DNA from: Planctomycetota bacterium
GTDB lineage: Bacteria > Planctomycetota > Planctomycetia > Gemmatales > Gemmataceae
Assembly (NCBI GenBank): GCA_021413735.1
Contig: JAIOPV010000067.1
Location: 1 to 64,000 of the forward strand
Reading direction: 5' to 3'
DNA length: 64,000 bases
How positions within the stretch are numbered: the first letter of the stretch is position 1; the number at the start of each line of letters is the position of its first letter. The notes below the pieces were generated by a model, which was given only the letters and a program-made list of their open reading frames with translations, was not told the DNA's origin and made no database searches. Below are positions 16,061-24,050 of this stretch, in pieces. A program made the translations under genes and the position numbers.

Positions 16061-17143
16061 ATGTCCACGTCAATCACGCGCCTGTATGGTCTGGGCCTCA
16101 CACCCGGCAAACTCCGCGGGCTCCAACGCATCAGCAATCCAAATGGCACGCTGACGATGGTCGCCACCGACCAGAACAGCTCCATGATCTCGATGATGAA
16201 GGAAGCAACCAAGAAGGAGCCGACCTACGCCGAGATCACCGACGCGAAGGTGATGCTGAGTCGGGCGCTGTCGCCGCACTGCTCCGGTCTGCTCGTCGAT
16301 GGCTACTACGGCTACGCCAGCACGATCGCCGCTCACGCGGTTCCGTCGAGCACGGGCACGCTGATTCGCGTTGAGAAGTCCGGCTCCCCCAAGAACGCGG
16401 CTGGCGGATCAATCGGTGAAGTCGAGCCAGGTTGGAGCGTCGCCAAGATCAAACGCTGCGGGGCAGACGCGGTCAAGCTCCTCGCCATGTTCGAGCCTGA
16501 TGAGTACGACTCGGCCGAACGCAACTTCCAGTTCACCCTGCAGATCTACAACGAGTGCATCCAGCACGACATTCTGTTCCTGCTCGAACCGTTGCACTTC
16601 CCAATGAAGATCAACGGCACGGTCGAGGCGAAGGACGTGGTCGCGGCTCGCAAGGCCAAGACCGTGATCGACACGGCGAAGTACCTCAGCCAGTACTGCG
16701 ATATCTACAAGTCCGAGTTTCCCGGCACGCCCGGCGTCGAAACCGACGCACAGCAGATGGACAACCTGAAGAGGTTGAACGACGCTTGCCCGAAGCCGTG
16801 GGTGTTGCTGTCGGCTGGAGTGGATTACGACAAGTACAAGAAGCAGGTCGAGATGGCGATGAAGGCCGGAGCGAGCGGCATCCTCGGCGGTCGCGCCTTC
16901 TGGAAGGAGTTCTTCACCTACGCGACTCCGGCCGAGCGGCAGAAGTTCGCCGAGACCGAGTGCGTTCGCCGTGTGAAGGAAACCGATGCGATCGTGAAGG
17001 CGGGGACGCCCTGGTTCGCGAAGTACGGCCTGACGATGGAAGACCTGCACGGCATGCGGACGACGGAAGGCTGGCACGCCCGCTACGGCGGCGGCACCGC
17101 GGGCGGACCGGCTGGCAAGGTTGATCCGAACTCAGTGTACTGA
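16061..17143 (+). CDS. tagatose-1,6-bisphosphate aldolase-like (LacD family) class I aldolase
   Basis: This 360-aa TIM-barrel protein resembles LacD, the class I aldolase that splits tagatose-1,6-bisphosphate to dihydroxyacetone phosphate and glyceraldehyde-3-phosphate. ATDQNSSMISMMKEATKKE is the N-terminal family segment, DAVKLLAMFEPDE and FLLEPLHFP follow, and DIYKSEFPGTPG places Lys217 where the LacD Schiff-base lysine is found. WVLLSAGVDYDKYKKQVEMA and GASGILGGRAFWKE complete the barrel. An earlier ATG (16046) is possible. Other class I sugar-phosphate aldolase activities are not excluded. No lac or tag genes are adjacent. Confidence 0.8.
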   Translation: MSTSITRLYGLGLTPGKLRGLQRISNPNGTLTMVATDQNSSMISMMKEATKKEPTYAEITDAKVMLSRALSPHCSGLLVDGYYGYASTIAAHAVPSSTGTLIRVEKSGSPKNAAGGSIGEVEPGWSVAKIKRCGADAVKLLAMFEPDEYDSAERNFQFTLQIYNECIQHDILFLLEPLHFPMKINGTVEAKDVVAARKAKTVIDTAKYLSQYCDIYKSEFPGTPGVETDAQQMDNLKRLNDACPKPWVLLSAGVDYDKYKKQVEMAMKAGASGILGGRAFWKEFFTYATPAERQKFAETECVRRVKETDAIVKAGTPWFAKYGLTMEDLHGMRTTEGWHARYGGGTAGGPAGKVDPNSVY

Positions 17144-17149
17144 TTGTGG

Positions 17150-17201
17150 TCTTTGCCGCTTGCGGCGTAGCGACACGGCGCTATGCCGCAAGCGGCAAAG
17201 A
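17150..17201. repeat. family B palindrome, copy 3 (convergent junction)
   Basis: The arms 17150-17172 and 17179-17201 are 23-base inverted copies with one mismatch around the loop acacgg. It occupies the 69-base gap between two convergent genes. Confidence 0.87.
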
Positions 17202-17212
17202 CGAAATCCAAC

Positions 17213-18361
17213 TCACATCTCCAGCAATTCCTTCACAGCAGCCATCACCGTGATGAGTTGTTGCGATTGTTCGCTGTGGTCGTTCGGGAGTTGGCGTGCT
17301 GCATCGAGGGCTCGCGAATCGAAGTTTCGCAGTGCGGCATCGAACAGACAATTCCGCGTAAACTCGTCATCGGCAGACGCAGCGAGCGACAACGCCACCT
17401 CAACGCTGCGATCCGTGTGCGTCGCCTCGAAGATGCCCATCGTCGCCAGGTGAAAGTCGATCTTGGTCGCGGACCACTTCGCTTGAATCAACTCGATCGC
17501 GGTATCGGAACCAAGAGCCGCGAGTGCGTCTTGAGCCTCCTCGCTCAGAAAGTCCTTGTCGCAACTCAACGCTTCGACCAACTCCGGAACCATCGTCGTT
17601 AAGCGAGCGTGACGTGCAATCCGAGCTGCGTATTCGGGAAGTCGCCACGATTGCGGCGATTGGCTGATCGCTTTTCGGAGAACGGTGCGAACACGTTCCA
17701 CCGCGAACTCCGGATACGCCCCGAGCGCCGCCGCAAGCCCCTTCAAGTGGTCGTGATCGGATCCAATAACGCTCCGTTCGATCTCATCCAGGCCATCGAA
17801 ATCTTCGTCGTCGAAATCTTCGTCGTCGAACTCTTCGTCGTCGAACTCTTCGTCATCGGGTTCGTCTTGCTCCTGAACTTCTTCAGCAACTTCCGGAGAT
17901 GCGACCTCGCTGATTTCCACTGGCCCGCATTCGTCTTCCAACTGTCGCCAGAGTTCTTCGGGCGGTAAGGCCAACAACACGATCGAATCTTGAATCGCTG
18001 TTTTGAGATCGTCAGGCAGCACAGAAGAAGCCGCGATCTCGGCCTCGAACTTCTTCAGCACCACAGCCGGGGCATGAACGAGAACACACGCGATGTCGTC
18101 TTGGCGAGCGTCGTCACCGGCGCTGAAGGTGAATTGATCGAGAAGCCAGCGAACGGTTGCTTCGGTTTGAATCACGTTGCTGAGCGACCGTAACTGATCT
18201 TCGTGATACTCCCAGCCGTAGCGTTCGATGCTCTGAATGAAGGCGGGCATCACTCGCGGATCGACGCTGAACGCACTCGTGAAGTAGTTCACGGCGAGTT
18301 CGCGAACGGCAGGTTCGGGATGTGTGATTGCAGCAAGAACGGCATCTGCGGTAAGGCGCAT
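17213..18361 (-). CDS. HEAT-like helical protein with acidic repeat
   Basis: From ATG 18361 this encodes 382 aa. The N-terminus (LAAITHPEPAVRELAVNYF) and later segments (ALAALGSDTAIELIQAKW) read as HEAT-like helical pairs, suggesting a scaffold or adaptor. Around residues 168-190 lies an extremely acidic stretch built on four tandem 15-base units (DDEEF, DDEEF, DDEDF, DDEDF). No signal peptide or catalytic motif is visible, so it is probably cytoplasmic. An open frame continues upstream to 18730 but overlaps no recognisable sequence. Function is unknown. Confidence 0.75.
   Translation of the reverse strand: MRLTADAVLAAITHPEPAVRELAVNYFTSAFSVDPRVMPAFIQSIERYGWEYHEDQLRSLSNVIQTEATVRWLLDQFTFSAGDDARQDDIACVLVHAPAVVLKKFEAEIAASSVLPDDLKTAIQDSIVLLALPPEELWRQLEDECGPVEISEVASPEVAEEVQEQDEPDDEEFDDEEFDDEDFDDEDFDGLDEIERSVIGSDHDHLKGLAAALGAYPEFAVERVRTVLRKAISQSPQSWRLPEYAARIARHARLTTMVPELVEALSCDKDFLSEEAQDALAALGSDTAIELIQAKWSATKIDFHLATMGIFEATHTDRSVEVALSLAASADDEFTRNCLFDAALRNFDSRALDAARQLPNDHSEQSQQLITVMAAVKELLEM
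17796..17855. repeat. four tandem 15-bp units inside the HEAT-like gene
   Basis: The units tcgaaatcttcgtcg (twice), tcgaactcttcgtcg and tcgaactcttcgtca run head to tail and encode the acidic DDE(E/D)F repeats on the minus strand. Being a multiple of three, copy-number change would keep the frame. Confidence 0.9.
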
Positions 18362-18417
18362 GAAAAACCCCGGTGGACTGAGCGACCGGGGTGATTGTAG
18401 TTCTCTCGCATCAAGAA

Positions 18418-19578
18418 TCACGGCTTCTGCAAGCTCGCTGGCGTCGCGTTGCCGTTCGCTCGCAGCTTTGTCATCTGTGCGATGGCGACATCTCCCTGAC
18501 GAGTGTTCGGGCAGAGCTTCGCGACCTTCTCGTAGCACGCAACCGCCTCGACGAGTTGCCCCTTCTTCGACCACGCCTCGGCGAGCGTCATGTACATTGC
18601 GGCAGTTCGCTCGTTCATCTGATCGCAAGCTGTGGCGAGGCGTTCTGGATTGTTCTTGATCTCGGCCGCGATGGCGTTCGCTTCCTTCGATTCCGACAGG
18701 TCCGCATACGCTGCCCCAAGCTGTTCGCACTTCTGGAGGCAGTCGTAGAACTTGCTCGTGCGGAACTCCTGGCGAGCGGAAGCAAGCAGATCGCGGGCGG
18801 CACGGCTTCGCAGTTTCTCGCGCGTCTCGGGGTTCGCAGCCAGGCCGGTCATGAGCGTGGCGGCGTCGGCTGCGGCTTGCGTGCCCGCGTAGGTCTTCAC
18901 CGCTTCCGCAAGCGTGTCGAGCGATTCCTGCGTCAGCCCGGCCTGTTCGAGTTCCTTCGCCTTCGCCAGTCGGCCCGCCGCAAGCTGTTCGACTTCAGCG
19001 AGAACCTGCTTGGCCTTCACGCCAACCGGCTTGTCGGCTGCCTCGCGAATGATTCCTTTCAACAGCGACACGGCACGCGGATACTCACTCGCAGCGAGAG
19101 CCTTCGTGGCCTGCTCGAAGTCGCGAGCGATCCAGTCGGGCGTCGTGGAAGTGCTAATGGTCCGCTTCATCGCTTCGTTGAGTCGATCGGCTTCGAGATA
19201 GCCCTCGATGAAGGCGTGAATCTTCCCATCGGCTCCGGCGAGCACTATCGTCGGATACAGTTGCACCTTGAGAGCCTTCGCGATGTTTGGGTCTTTGTTG
19301 GCGTCGAGCTTCAAAGGGATGAAGTTGTTCGCCAGTTGCGTGGCGACGGCGGCGTCCTTGAGTGGCCCGCCTTCCAGCTTCCGGCAATAGAAGCAGTTAT
19401 CGGTGCCGATCACCACGCAAAGCGAAAGCCCCTTCTCGATGGCTTCCTTGCGAGCGGCGTTGTAGTCAGTTCGCCAGTTGACCGGCTCGGCTGCCAGCGC
19501 CGCGGAGGGAAACGCGAGTGCTGCTGCGGTAACCAGCGGAATAAGCAGCGTGGCCGGGCGGAACGTAGGTACGCGCAT
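18418..19578 (-). CDS. secreted thioredoxin-fold protein with TPR-like C-terminus
   Basis: From ATG 19578 (MRVPTFRPATLLIPLVTAAA, cleavage after ALA) this encodes 386 aa. Residues about 30-130 form a thioredoxin-like domain of the thiol:disulfide type: ARKEAIEKGLSLCVVIGTDN, the redox pair CFYC, FIPLKLDANKD and VQLYPTIVLAGADGK with the cis-proline. The remainder is alpha-helical with TPR-like pairs (AEAWSKKGQLVEAVACYEKV). It probably acts in the periplasm in redox or protein-quality tasks. It lies between the HEAT-like gene and xerC, all on the minus strand. Confidence 0.8.
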   Translation of the reverse strand: MRVPTFRPATLLIPLVTAAALAFPSAALAAEPVNWRTDYNAARKEAIEKGLSLCVVIGTDNCFYCRKLEGGPLKDAAVATQLANNFIPLKLDANKDPNIAKALKVQLYPTIVLAGADGKIHAFIEGYLEADRLNEAMKRTISTSTTPDWIARDFEQATKALAASEYPRAVSLLKGIIREAADKPVGVKAKQVLAEVEQLAAGRLAKAKELEQAGLTQESLDTLAEAVKTYAGTQAAADAATLMTGLAANPETREKLRSRAARDLLASARQEFRTSKFYDCLQKCEQLGAAYADLSESKEANAIAAEIKNNPERLATACDQMNERTAAMYMTLAEAWSKKGQLVEAVACYEKVAKLCPNTRQGDVAIAQMTKLRANGNATPASLQKP

Positions 19579-19625
19579 GAAATGCCCTCTGATGCCGACT
19601 CGTGGTGCGAGAACTCTGGCGATGG

Positions 19626-20531
19626 TCACGAACGCGGGTGAGCTTTCTTATAACTGTCTTGAAGTCTGCGGGTCGTCACGTGAGTGTAGACCTGCGTGGT
19701 GCTGAGACTCTTGTGCCCAAGCAGTTCCTGCACCCCGCGAATGTCGGCACCCGCATCGAGCAAATGAGTCGCGAAGCTGTGTCTGAGCGTGTGCGGACTG
19801 GTTCGCGGATCGAGGCCAGCTGTCTTCAGATGCTTCGCGAGAAGCCGCCCGACACTGCGAACGTTTAGCCGTGTGCCATTCTTGTTCAGGAACACCGCCG
19901 TCGATTCTTTGTGGGCTTTCGCCAACAGTGTCGCCCGATCCGGAAGCCAGGTATTGATCGCCGCCACCGCCTGCGGACCGAGCAACGCGAGCCGTTCCTT
20001 CTTGCCTTTACCGCGAACCGTCACGATGCCATCGGAGAGATCCGAGTCGAGCAAATCGAGGCCAACCAACTCGCTGACGCGAACGCCCGCCGAGTAAAGC
20101 GTTTCGAGCATCGCACGGTCGCGTCGTCCTGCCCAATCGGTATCGCGTGGCGCTGTTAGGAGCTTCTGCACGGCGTCGAGCGTCAGAAAGTGCGGCAGCT
20201 TCTTATCCTGCCTCGGAGCCCGCAGACTCTTCGCGGGATTCTCCTTCAGCACACCCTGCCGACAGAGGAACTTTCCGAACGACCGCACCGCTGCGAGCCG
20301 CCTTGCGATGGTCGATTTGGCGTACCCCTGCTCGTGAAGCCAGGACACGAACGCCCGCAGAAGCCGCGTATTCCAGTCGTCGGGACTGACGTGCGCTTTC
20401 GAGGTCCGTTCGCGGGTGAACGTGAGAGCCTGGGTCAAGTCCTCGCGGTAGGACTTCACCGTTTTCTCCGACGCGTTCTTTTCGAGGCCGAGGTGAGTCA
20501 GGAACTCGGCCAATCCCTGTTCGAGCGTCAA
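19626..20531 (-). CDS. xerC: tyrosine recombinase XerC/XerD
   Basis: This 301-aa site-specific recombinase has the size and layout of chromosome-dimer-resolving Xer proteins. The N-terminal core-binding domain ends near SLRAPRQDKKLPHFLT. The catalytic residues are in place: Arg in YSAGVRVSELVGLDL, Lys in VRGKGKKERLALLG, HTLRHSFATHLLD, LLGHKSLSTTQVY and nucleophile Tyr282. The only usable start seems to be TTG at 20531. No att sites or phage genes are nearby, so it is read as the housekeeping XerC/D rather than an integrase. A small conserved gene sits directly upstream. Confidence 0.92.
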   Translation of the reverse strand: MTLEQGLAEFLTHLGLEKNASEKTVKSYREDLTQALTFTRERTSKAHVSPDDWNTRLLRAFVSWLHEQGYAKSTIARRLAAVRSFGKFLCRQGVLKENPAKSLRAPRQDKKLPHFLTLDAVQKLLTAPRDTDWAGRRDRAMLETLYSAGVRVSELVGLDLLDSDLSDGIVTVRGKGKKERLALLGPQAVAAINTWLPDRATLLAKAHKESTAVFLNKNGTRLNVRSVGRLLAKHLKTAGLDPRTSPHTLRHSFATHLLDAGADIRGVQELLGHKSLSTTQVYTHVTTRRLQDSYKKAHPRS

Positions 20532-20550
20532 GTTGAGAGTCTCAGTGGTT

Positions 20551-20775
20551 TCAGAACTCTTCCTGGGGGCTTGCGAGTTGGTTGCGGATGCGTTCGGTCA
20601 GCACAGCCGCGTCGAACCAGTTAATCGGAACGGCGGGGCTGGCCGCTTTGTCGCGAATGTCGTTGATGAGGGCGTCGCGACTCTCGTCATCGTAGACGAA
20701 GATGTAGCGTTCTTCGCCTTTGATTAGCGCGAGGATGTTTAGCTCTCGGGTCACGCTTCCGCCCTCTGGACGCAT
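20551..20775 (-). CDS. small conserved hypothetical protein upstream of xerC
   Basis: From ATG 20775 this encodes 74 aa; GTG starts at 20808 or 20754 are also possible. The core LNILALIKGEERYIFVYDDE, SRDALINDIRDKA and INWFDAAVLTERIRNQL is well ordered and resembles short proteins I recall from other planctomycetes, but no function is known to me. It ends 19 bases before the xerC start and is probably co-transcribed with it. Confidence 0.65.
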   Translation of the reverse strand: MRPEGGSVTRELNILALIKGEERYIFVYDDESRDALINDIRDKAASPAVPINWFDAAVLTERIRNQLASPQEEF

Positions 20776-21010
20776 CCTGCTCACATTCTTCAGATCGGCA
20801 GGCGGCACGCGGGGCTGGAGGTTTTTTCTACTTCATGACGACAGGTGAAATGGTCGCAGTGTTGTAATCCGCACAACCCGAAGAGTGCTCGGTTGGCGCA
20901 ACAGCTTAAAGTGGTTGCCAATTTGATTTTGGTGGAAGGTGGTGGGGGTGGTTGCTAAACTCGCCCGACACGACTCGCGTGAACCCAACGACTCACAACG
21001 GAGCCACAGA

Positions 21011-22828
21011 GTGAGCACCGCTGCCTCTCCTGCGACAACTTCACCCGGAAAGAACGAAAAAGTTCTGTTCTGGGCCAGTTTCTGCACCCTGATTGCTGCC
21101 GGAATCGGGTTCTCGGTCCGTGGGGTTATCCTGGAAGACTGGGGTAACCAGTTCGGGTTCACTCAGGCCGAACTCGGAACCATCACCGGTGGCGGCCTCG
21201 TCGGCTTCGGTCTCGCGATCATCTTCTTCAGCTTCTTCGCCGATCGCTTCGGTTACGGCAAGCTGATGACTGTCGCCTTCCTGCTTCACGCATCGTCGGC
21301 TGTGGTCACGTTTGCAGCGACTCCGGTGTATGGGATGTATGGGAAGGAAGGGGCGTTCTGGTGTTTGAACGCCGGGATGTGGCTCTTCGCGCTGGGTAAC
21401 GGCACGTGCGAGGCGGTCATCAATCCCCTGACCGCGACCCTGTTCCCGCGACAAAAAACCCACTGGTTGAACATCCTTCACGCTGGTTGGCCTCTCGGGC
21501 TGATCTTCGGCGTGATGATTACCCTCAGCTTTGAACAACTCGGCACCCCGATCCGTTGGGAATACAAGTTGGGCGTGTTCTTGATCCCCGTGCTGGCTTA
21601 CGGCGGTTTGATGTTCGGTCGCAAGTTCCCGGAGTCGGAAGCGAAGTCGGCGGGCGTGCCACTCACGGGCATGATGAAGGAAGTCGGCATGATGGGCTTC
21701 ACGCTCGGCGCTGCTCTCATCGGGCTGGCGCTCGCGAACTTGCTGCCAAGCGTGTTCGGGCTTCCGGCGTGGATCGGTTGGATCGCGGCTGCGGGCGTCT
21801 GGCTCGCATTCGGCATCGTGACGAACTTCGCACCGGGTCACTGGGTGCTGGCGTTCCTGTATATCCTGCATGCTCTCGTCGGTTACGTCGAACTCGGCAC
21901 CGATAGCTGGATCACGAACATCACGAAGCAGGTTCTCAAGAGCGGCACGAACGCACAGTTGGCGTTCATCTGGACCAACGTGTTGATGTTCACTCTGCGA
22001 TTCTTCGCGGGGCCGATCGTTCACAAGATCAACCCAATCGGGTTGCTCTTCGGCAGTGCGTGCCTTGGAACGCTGGGGCTTTACTTGCTTGGTCAGGACT
22101 TCACGAATTCGATCTGGCCGTGGATCGCCGCAGTGACGGTTTACGGCATCGGCAAGACGTTCTACTGGCCGACGCTGCTCGGCGTGATCTCCGAACGGTT
22201 CCCCAAGGGCGGGGCGTTGGCACTCGGGTTGAGCGGTGGCGTCGGCATGATCGGGGCCGGCATCCTCGGTGGTCCTGGCATCGGCTACAAGCAGGACTAT
22301 TTCGCGGTGGAGAAGCTCCAGCAAACGGAGGAAGGGAAGCAGACTTACGAGCGATACGTTGCCCGCACCGATAAGGGCGAACTTGAGAAGACCGGCTTCC
22401 CGCTCGTGTCGGGCGTGCTGCCGAATCAGGTTCCGCCGGTCGCGGGCCTCGACAACGCAAAGCTGAAGGTATTCGACGATTACTCTGGGGGCTTCGACGC
22501 CGACGGCAAGCGTAAGCCCGACGCCAAGACGACTCTCGATAGCGACCTCGCGATGCTGAACAGCCAGACCAACCCGGAACCGAAACTCAAGGAGAACCTG
22601 ACGAAGCTCCATGAGTGGTGGTTGAAGGAAGGGCTGCCGAACTACGAGAAGGACAAGCCGAAGCTCGGTGAAGCGCGAATGTATGGTGCAAAGAACGCCC
22701 TACTCTACACCGCTGCAGTTCCGGCTGTATTGGCTCTCGGGTTCCTCTTGCTGATCGTGTACTTCGCAATGACTGGCGGTTACACGCAGGTTCACATGGA
22801 TGAGAAGCCGCCGATGGAGGAGTATTGA
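21011..22828 (+). CDS. MFS transporter with large periplasmic/cytoplasmic insert
   Basis: GTG 21011 preceded by ggag is the likely start (605 aa); the frame is open from 20939. The first 400 residues are a typical twelve-helix major facilitator (VLFWASFCTLIAAGIGFSVR, GLAIIFFSFFADRFGYGKLM, LHAGWPLGLIFGVMITLSF, LFGSACLGTLGLYLLGQDF). Before the final membrane segment (AVPAVLALGFLLLIVYFAM) comes a charged insert of about 150 residues (YKQDYFAVEKLQQTEEGKQT to MYGAKNALLY), which is unusual for a plain sugar transporter but seen in planctomycete members. The substrate is unknown; a sugar is a reasonable guess. The downstream gap holds palindromes. Confidence 0.82.
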   Translation: MSTAASPATTSPGKNEKVLFWASFCTLIAAGIGFSVRGVILEDWGNQFGFTQAELGTITGGGLVGFGLAIIFFSFFADRFGYGKLMTVAFLLHASSAVVTFAATPVYGMYGKEGAFWCLNAGMWLFALGNGTCEAVINPLTATLFPRQKTHWLNILHAGWPLGLIFGVMITLSFEQLGTPIRWEYKLGVFLIPVLAYGGLMFGRKFPESEAKSAGVPLTGMMKEVGMMGFTLGAALIGLALANLLPSVFGLPAWIGWIAAAGVWLAFGIVTNFAPGHWVLAFLYILHALVGYVELGTDSWITNITKQVLKSGTNAQLAFIWTNVLMFTLRFFAGPIVHKINPIGLLFGSACLGTLGLYLLGQDFTNSIWPWIAAVTVYGIGKTFYWPTLLGVISERFPKGGALALGLSGGVGMIGAGILGGPGIGYKQDYFAVEKLQQTEEGKQTYERYVARTDKGELEKTGFPLVSGVLPNQVPPVAGLDNAKLKVFDDYSGGFDADGKRKPDAKTTLDSDLAMLNSQTNPEPKLKENLTKLHEWWLKEGLPNYEKDKPKLGEARMYGAKNALLYTAAVPAVLALGFLLLIVYFAMTGGYTQVHMDEKPPMEEY

Positions 22829-22842
22829 TGTCTCTTGGCGAG

Positions 22843-22916
22843 CCACGGGTTTATCCCCGTGGTCTTGTCTCGAAGGTACCACCCCCCACGGGATAAACCC
22901 CGTGGGGGGTGGTACC
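22843..22916. repeat. double hairpin, ccacggg family
   Basis: A 7-base stem (ccacggg / cccgtgg, 22843-22862) is followed by an 18-base perfect stem with arms 22875-22892 and 22899-22916. Both share the words ccacggg and (t)ttatc/ataaa, so the second looks like an enlarged version of the first. It begins 14 bases after the transporter stop. Confidence 0.8.
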
Positions 22917-23040
22917 CGATTCCGGAGTGTGTTCGGAGGTTCTGTGCCGCATGAATTGCCGAGCAGAATCGCAAGGTATTTGGTTGTCATGTGATGCGGC
23001 GAACAGCGTCATTCTGATAGAGTTTCTTCCGGACGAGAGT

Positions 23041-23100
23041 GGATGGTTCCGGGTCTGAAATGGTGATTCCGGGTCTGAAATGGTTGTTTCCGGACGTGGG
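23041..23100. repeat. short tandem repeats
   Basis: Two 20-base units sharing ttccgggtctgaaa (23041-23060, 23061-23080) are followed by a degenerate third (ttgtttccggacgtgg). No spacer-repeat regularity of a CRISPR array is present. Confidence 0.6.
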
Positions 23101-23249
23101 GTGGGGAAGTCGCCCGGAATCAAATTGCAACACACATCACGCTTGACTCTCCACAAACGTTGACTCCGGAAACCGATGGCACAGCCAACCCCGTGGCTCG
23201 CCACACAGTTGCCCTTGTCAGTCGATAACCCGGTGTGTGAAATAGCCGA

Positions 23250-24047
23250 GTGAGCGACACATACACTGGAACTCGAACTTTCACTTTTCTCGGCACCGGC
23301 ACCTCGGTCGGGGTGCCGATGATCGGGTGCGATTGCAACGTCTGCAAATCAACCAACCCCCGAAACAATCGCTACCGCTGTTCCGTGCTGATCGGCACTC
23401 CGCAAGGCAATCTGCTGATCGACACCACGCCGGAAATGCGGCTCCAACTCCTTCGCGAGAACGCGAAGCTGATTCACGCGGTGGCGTACACGCACTACCA
23501 CGTCGATCACCTGTTCGGCCTCGACGACCTCCGACTCTTCCCAATCGCGTTGAAGACGTCGCTGCCGATTTATTGCACCGATGAGGTCGAAGAAATCATC
23601 CGGCAAGCCTTCGCGTATGTGTTTGATCCCGCCACGGAAGACCTGCCCGCCGGCGCCCTGCCCCGTCTCGAATTCCGACGTATCGGCACCAACCCATTCG
23701 AGGCGCTCGGCGAACGCATCACGCCGATTCCGCTGATTCACGGTCGATTCAACTGCCTCGGCTTCCGCATCGGCGACGTCGCTTACTGCACCGATGTCAG
23801 TGCAATCCCTGACACGAGCTGGCCACTGCTCGAAGGGCTGAAGGTGTTCGTTGTTGATGCTTTGCGCCCCGAGAAGCCGCACCCGTCGCACTTCTGCGTT
23901 GAGCAAGCGCTCGAAGCCATCAGGCGAGTGAAACCCAAACAGGCATATTTGACCCATATGTCGCACACAATGGACTACGATTTGCTGGTGAAGACTCTGC
24001 CCGCGAATGTCGCTCCCGCATACGACGGGCTGAGTTTTCAGTTCTGA
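23250..24047 (+). CDS. MBL-fold metallo-hydrolase (PhnP-like)
   Basis: This 265-aa metallo-beta-lactamase-fold protein starts at GTG 23250. It has the PhnP-type N-terminus FTFLGTGTSVGVPMIGCDCN with the extra CDCNVC cysteines that bind a structural zinc in that family, LLIDTTPEMR, the dinuclear metal motif THYHVDHLFG, the distal CTDVSAIP and the late LTHMSHTMDY. Close relatives are phosphodiesterases acting on cyclic nucleotide or ribose phosphates. It is the first gene of a tightly spaced plus-strand run, the next gene starting three bases after its stop. Confidence 0.88.
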   Translation: MSDTYTGTRTFTFLGTGTSVGVPMIGCDCNVCKSTNPRNNRYRCSVLIGTPQGNLLIDTTPEMRLQLLRENAKLIHAVAYTHYHVDHLFGLDDLRLFPIALKTSLPIYCTDEVEEIIRQAFAYVFDPATEDLPAGALPRLEFRRIGTNPFEALGERITPIPLIHGRFNCLGFRIGDVAYCTDVSAIPDTSWPLLEGLKVFVVDALRPEKPHPSHFCVEQALEAIRRVKPKQAYLTHMSHTMDYDLLVKTLPANVAPAYDGLSFQF

Positions 24048-24050
24048 GCA

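Larger units (their letters stand above)
22829..23249. other. intergenic region with palindrome and short tandem repeats
   Basis: This 421-base gap between two plus-strand genes holds the palindromes at 22843-22916 and the tandem units at 23041-23100. No coding region was evident. Confidence 0.6.

Noticed and set aside
18391-19641. 416-aa open frame opposite the thioredoxin/TPR gene
   Set aside because: No signal peptide or motif; the minus-strand protein has CFYC and a cis-proline segment.
19626-20531. tyrosine recombinase as phage or integron integrase
   Set aside because: No att-like direct repeats, phage genes or cassette array nearby; length and motifs fit housekeeping XerC/D.
23041-23100. 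possible CRISPR-like repeats
   Set aside because: Only two clear 20-base units directly adjacent, with no spacers and no cas genes in the window.
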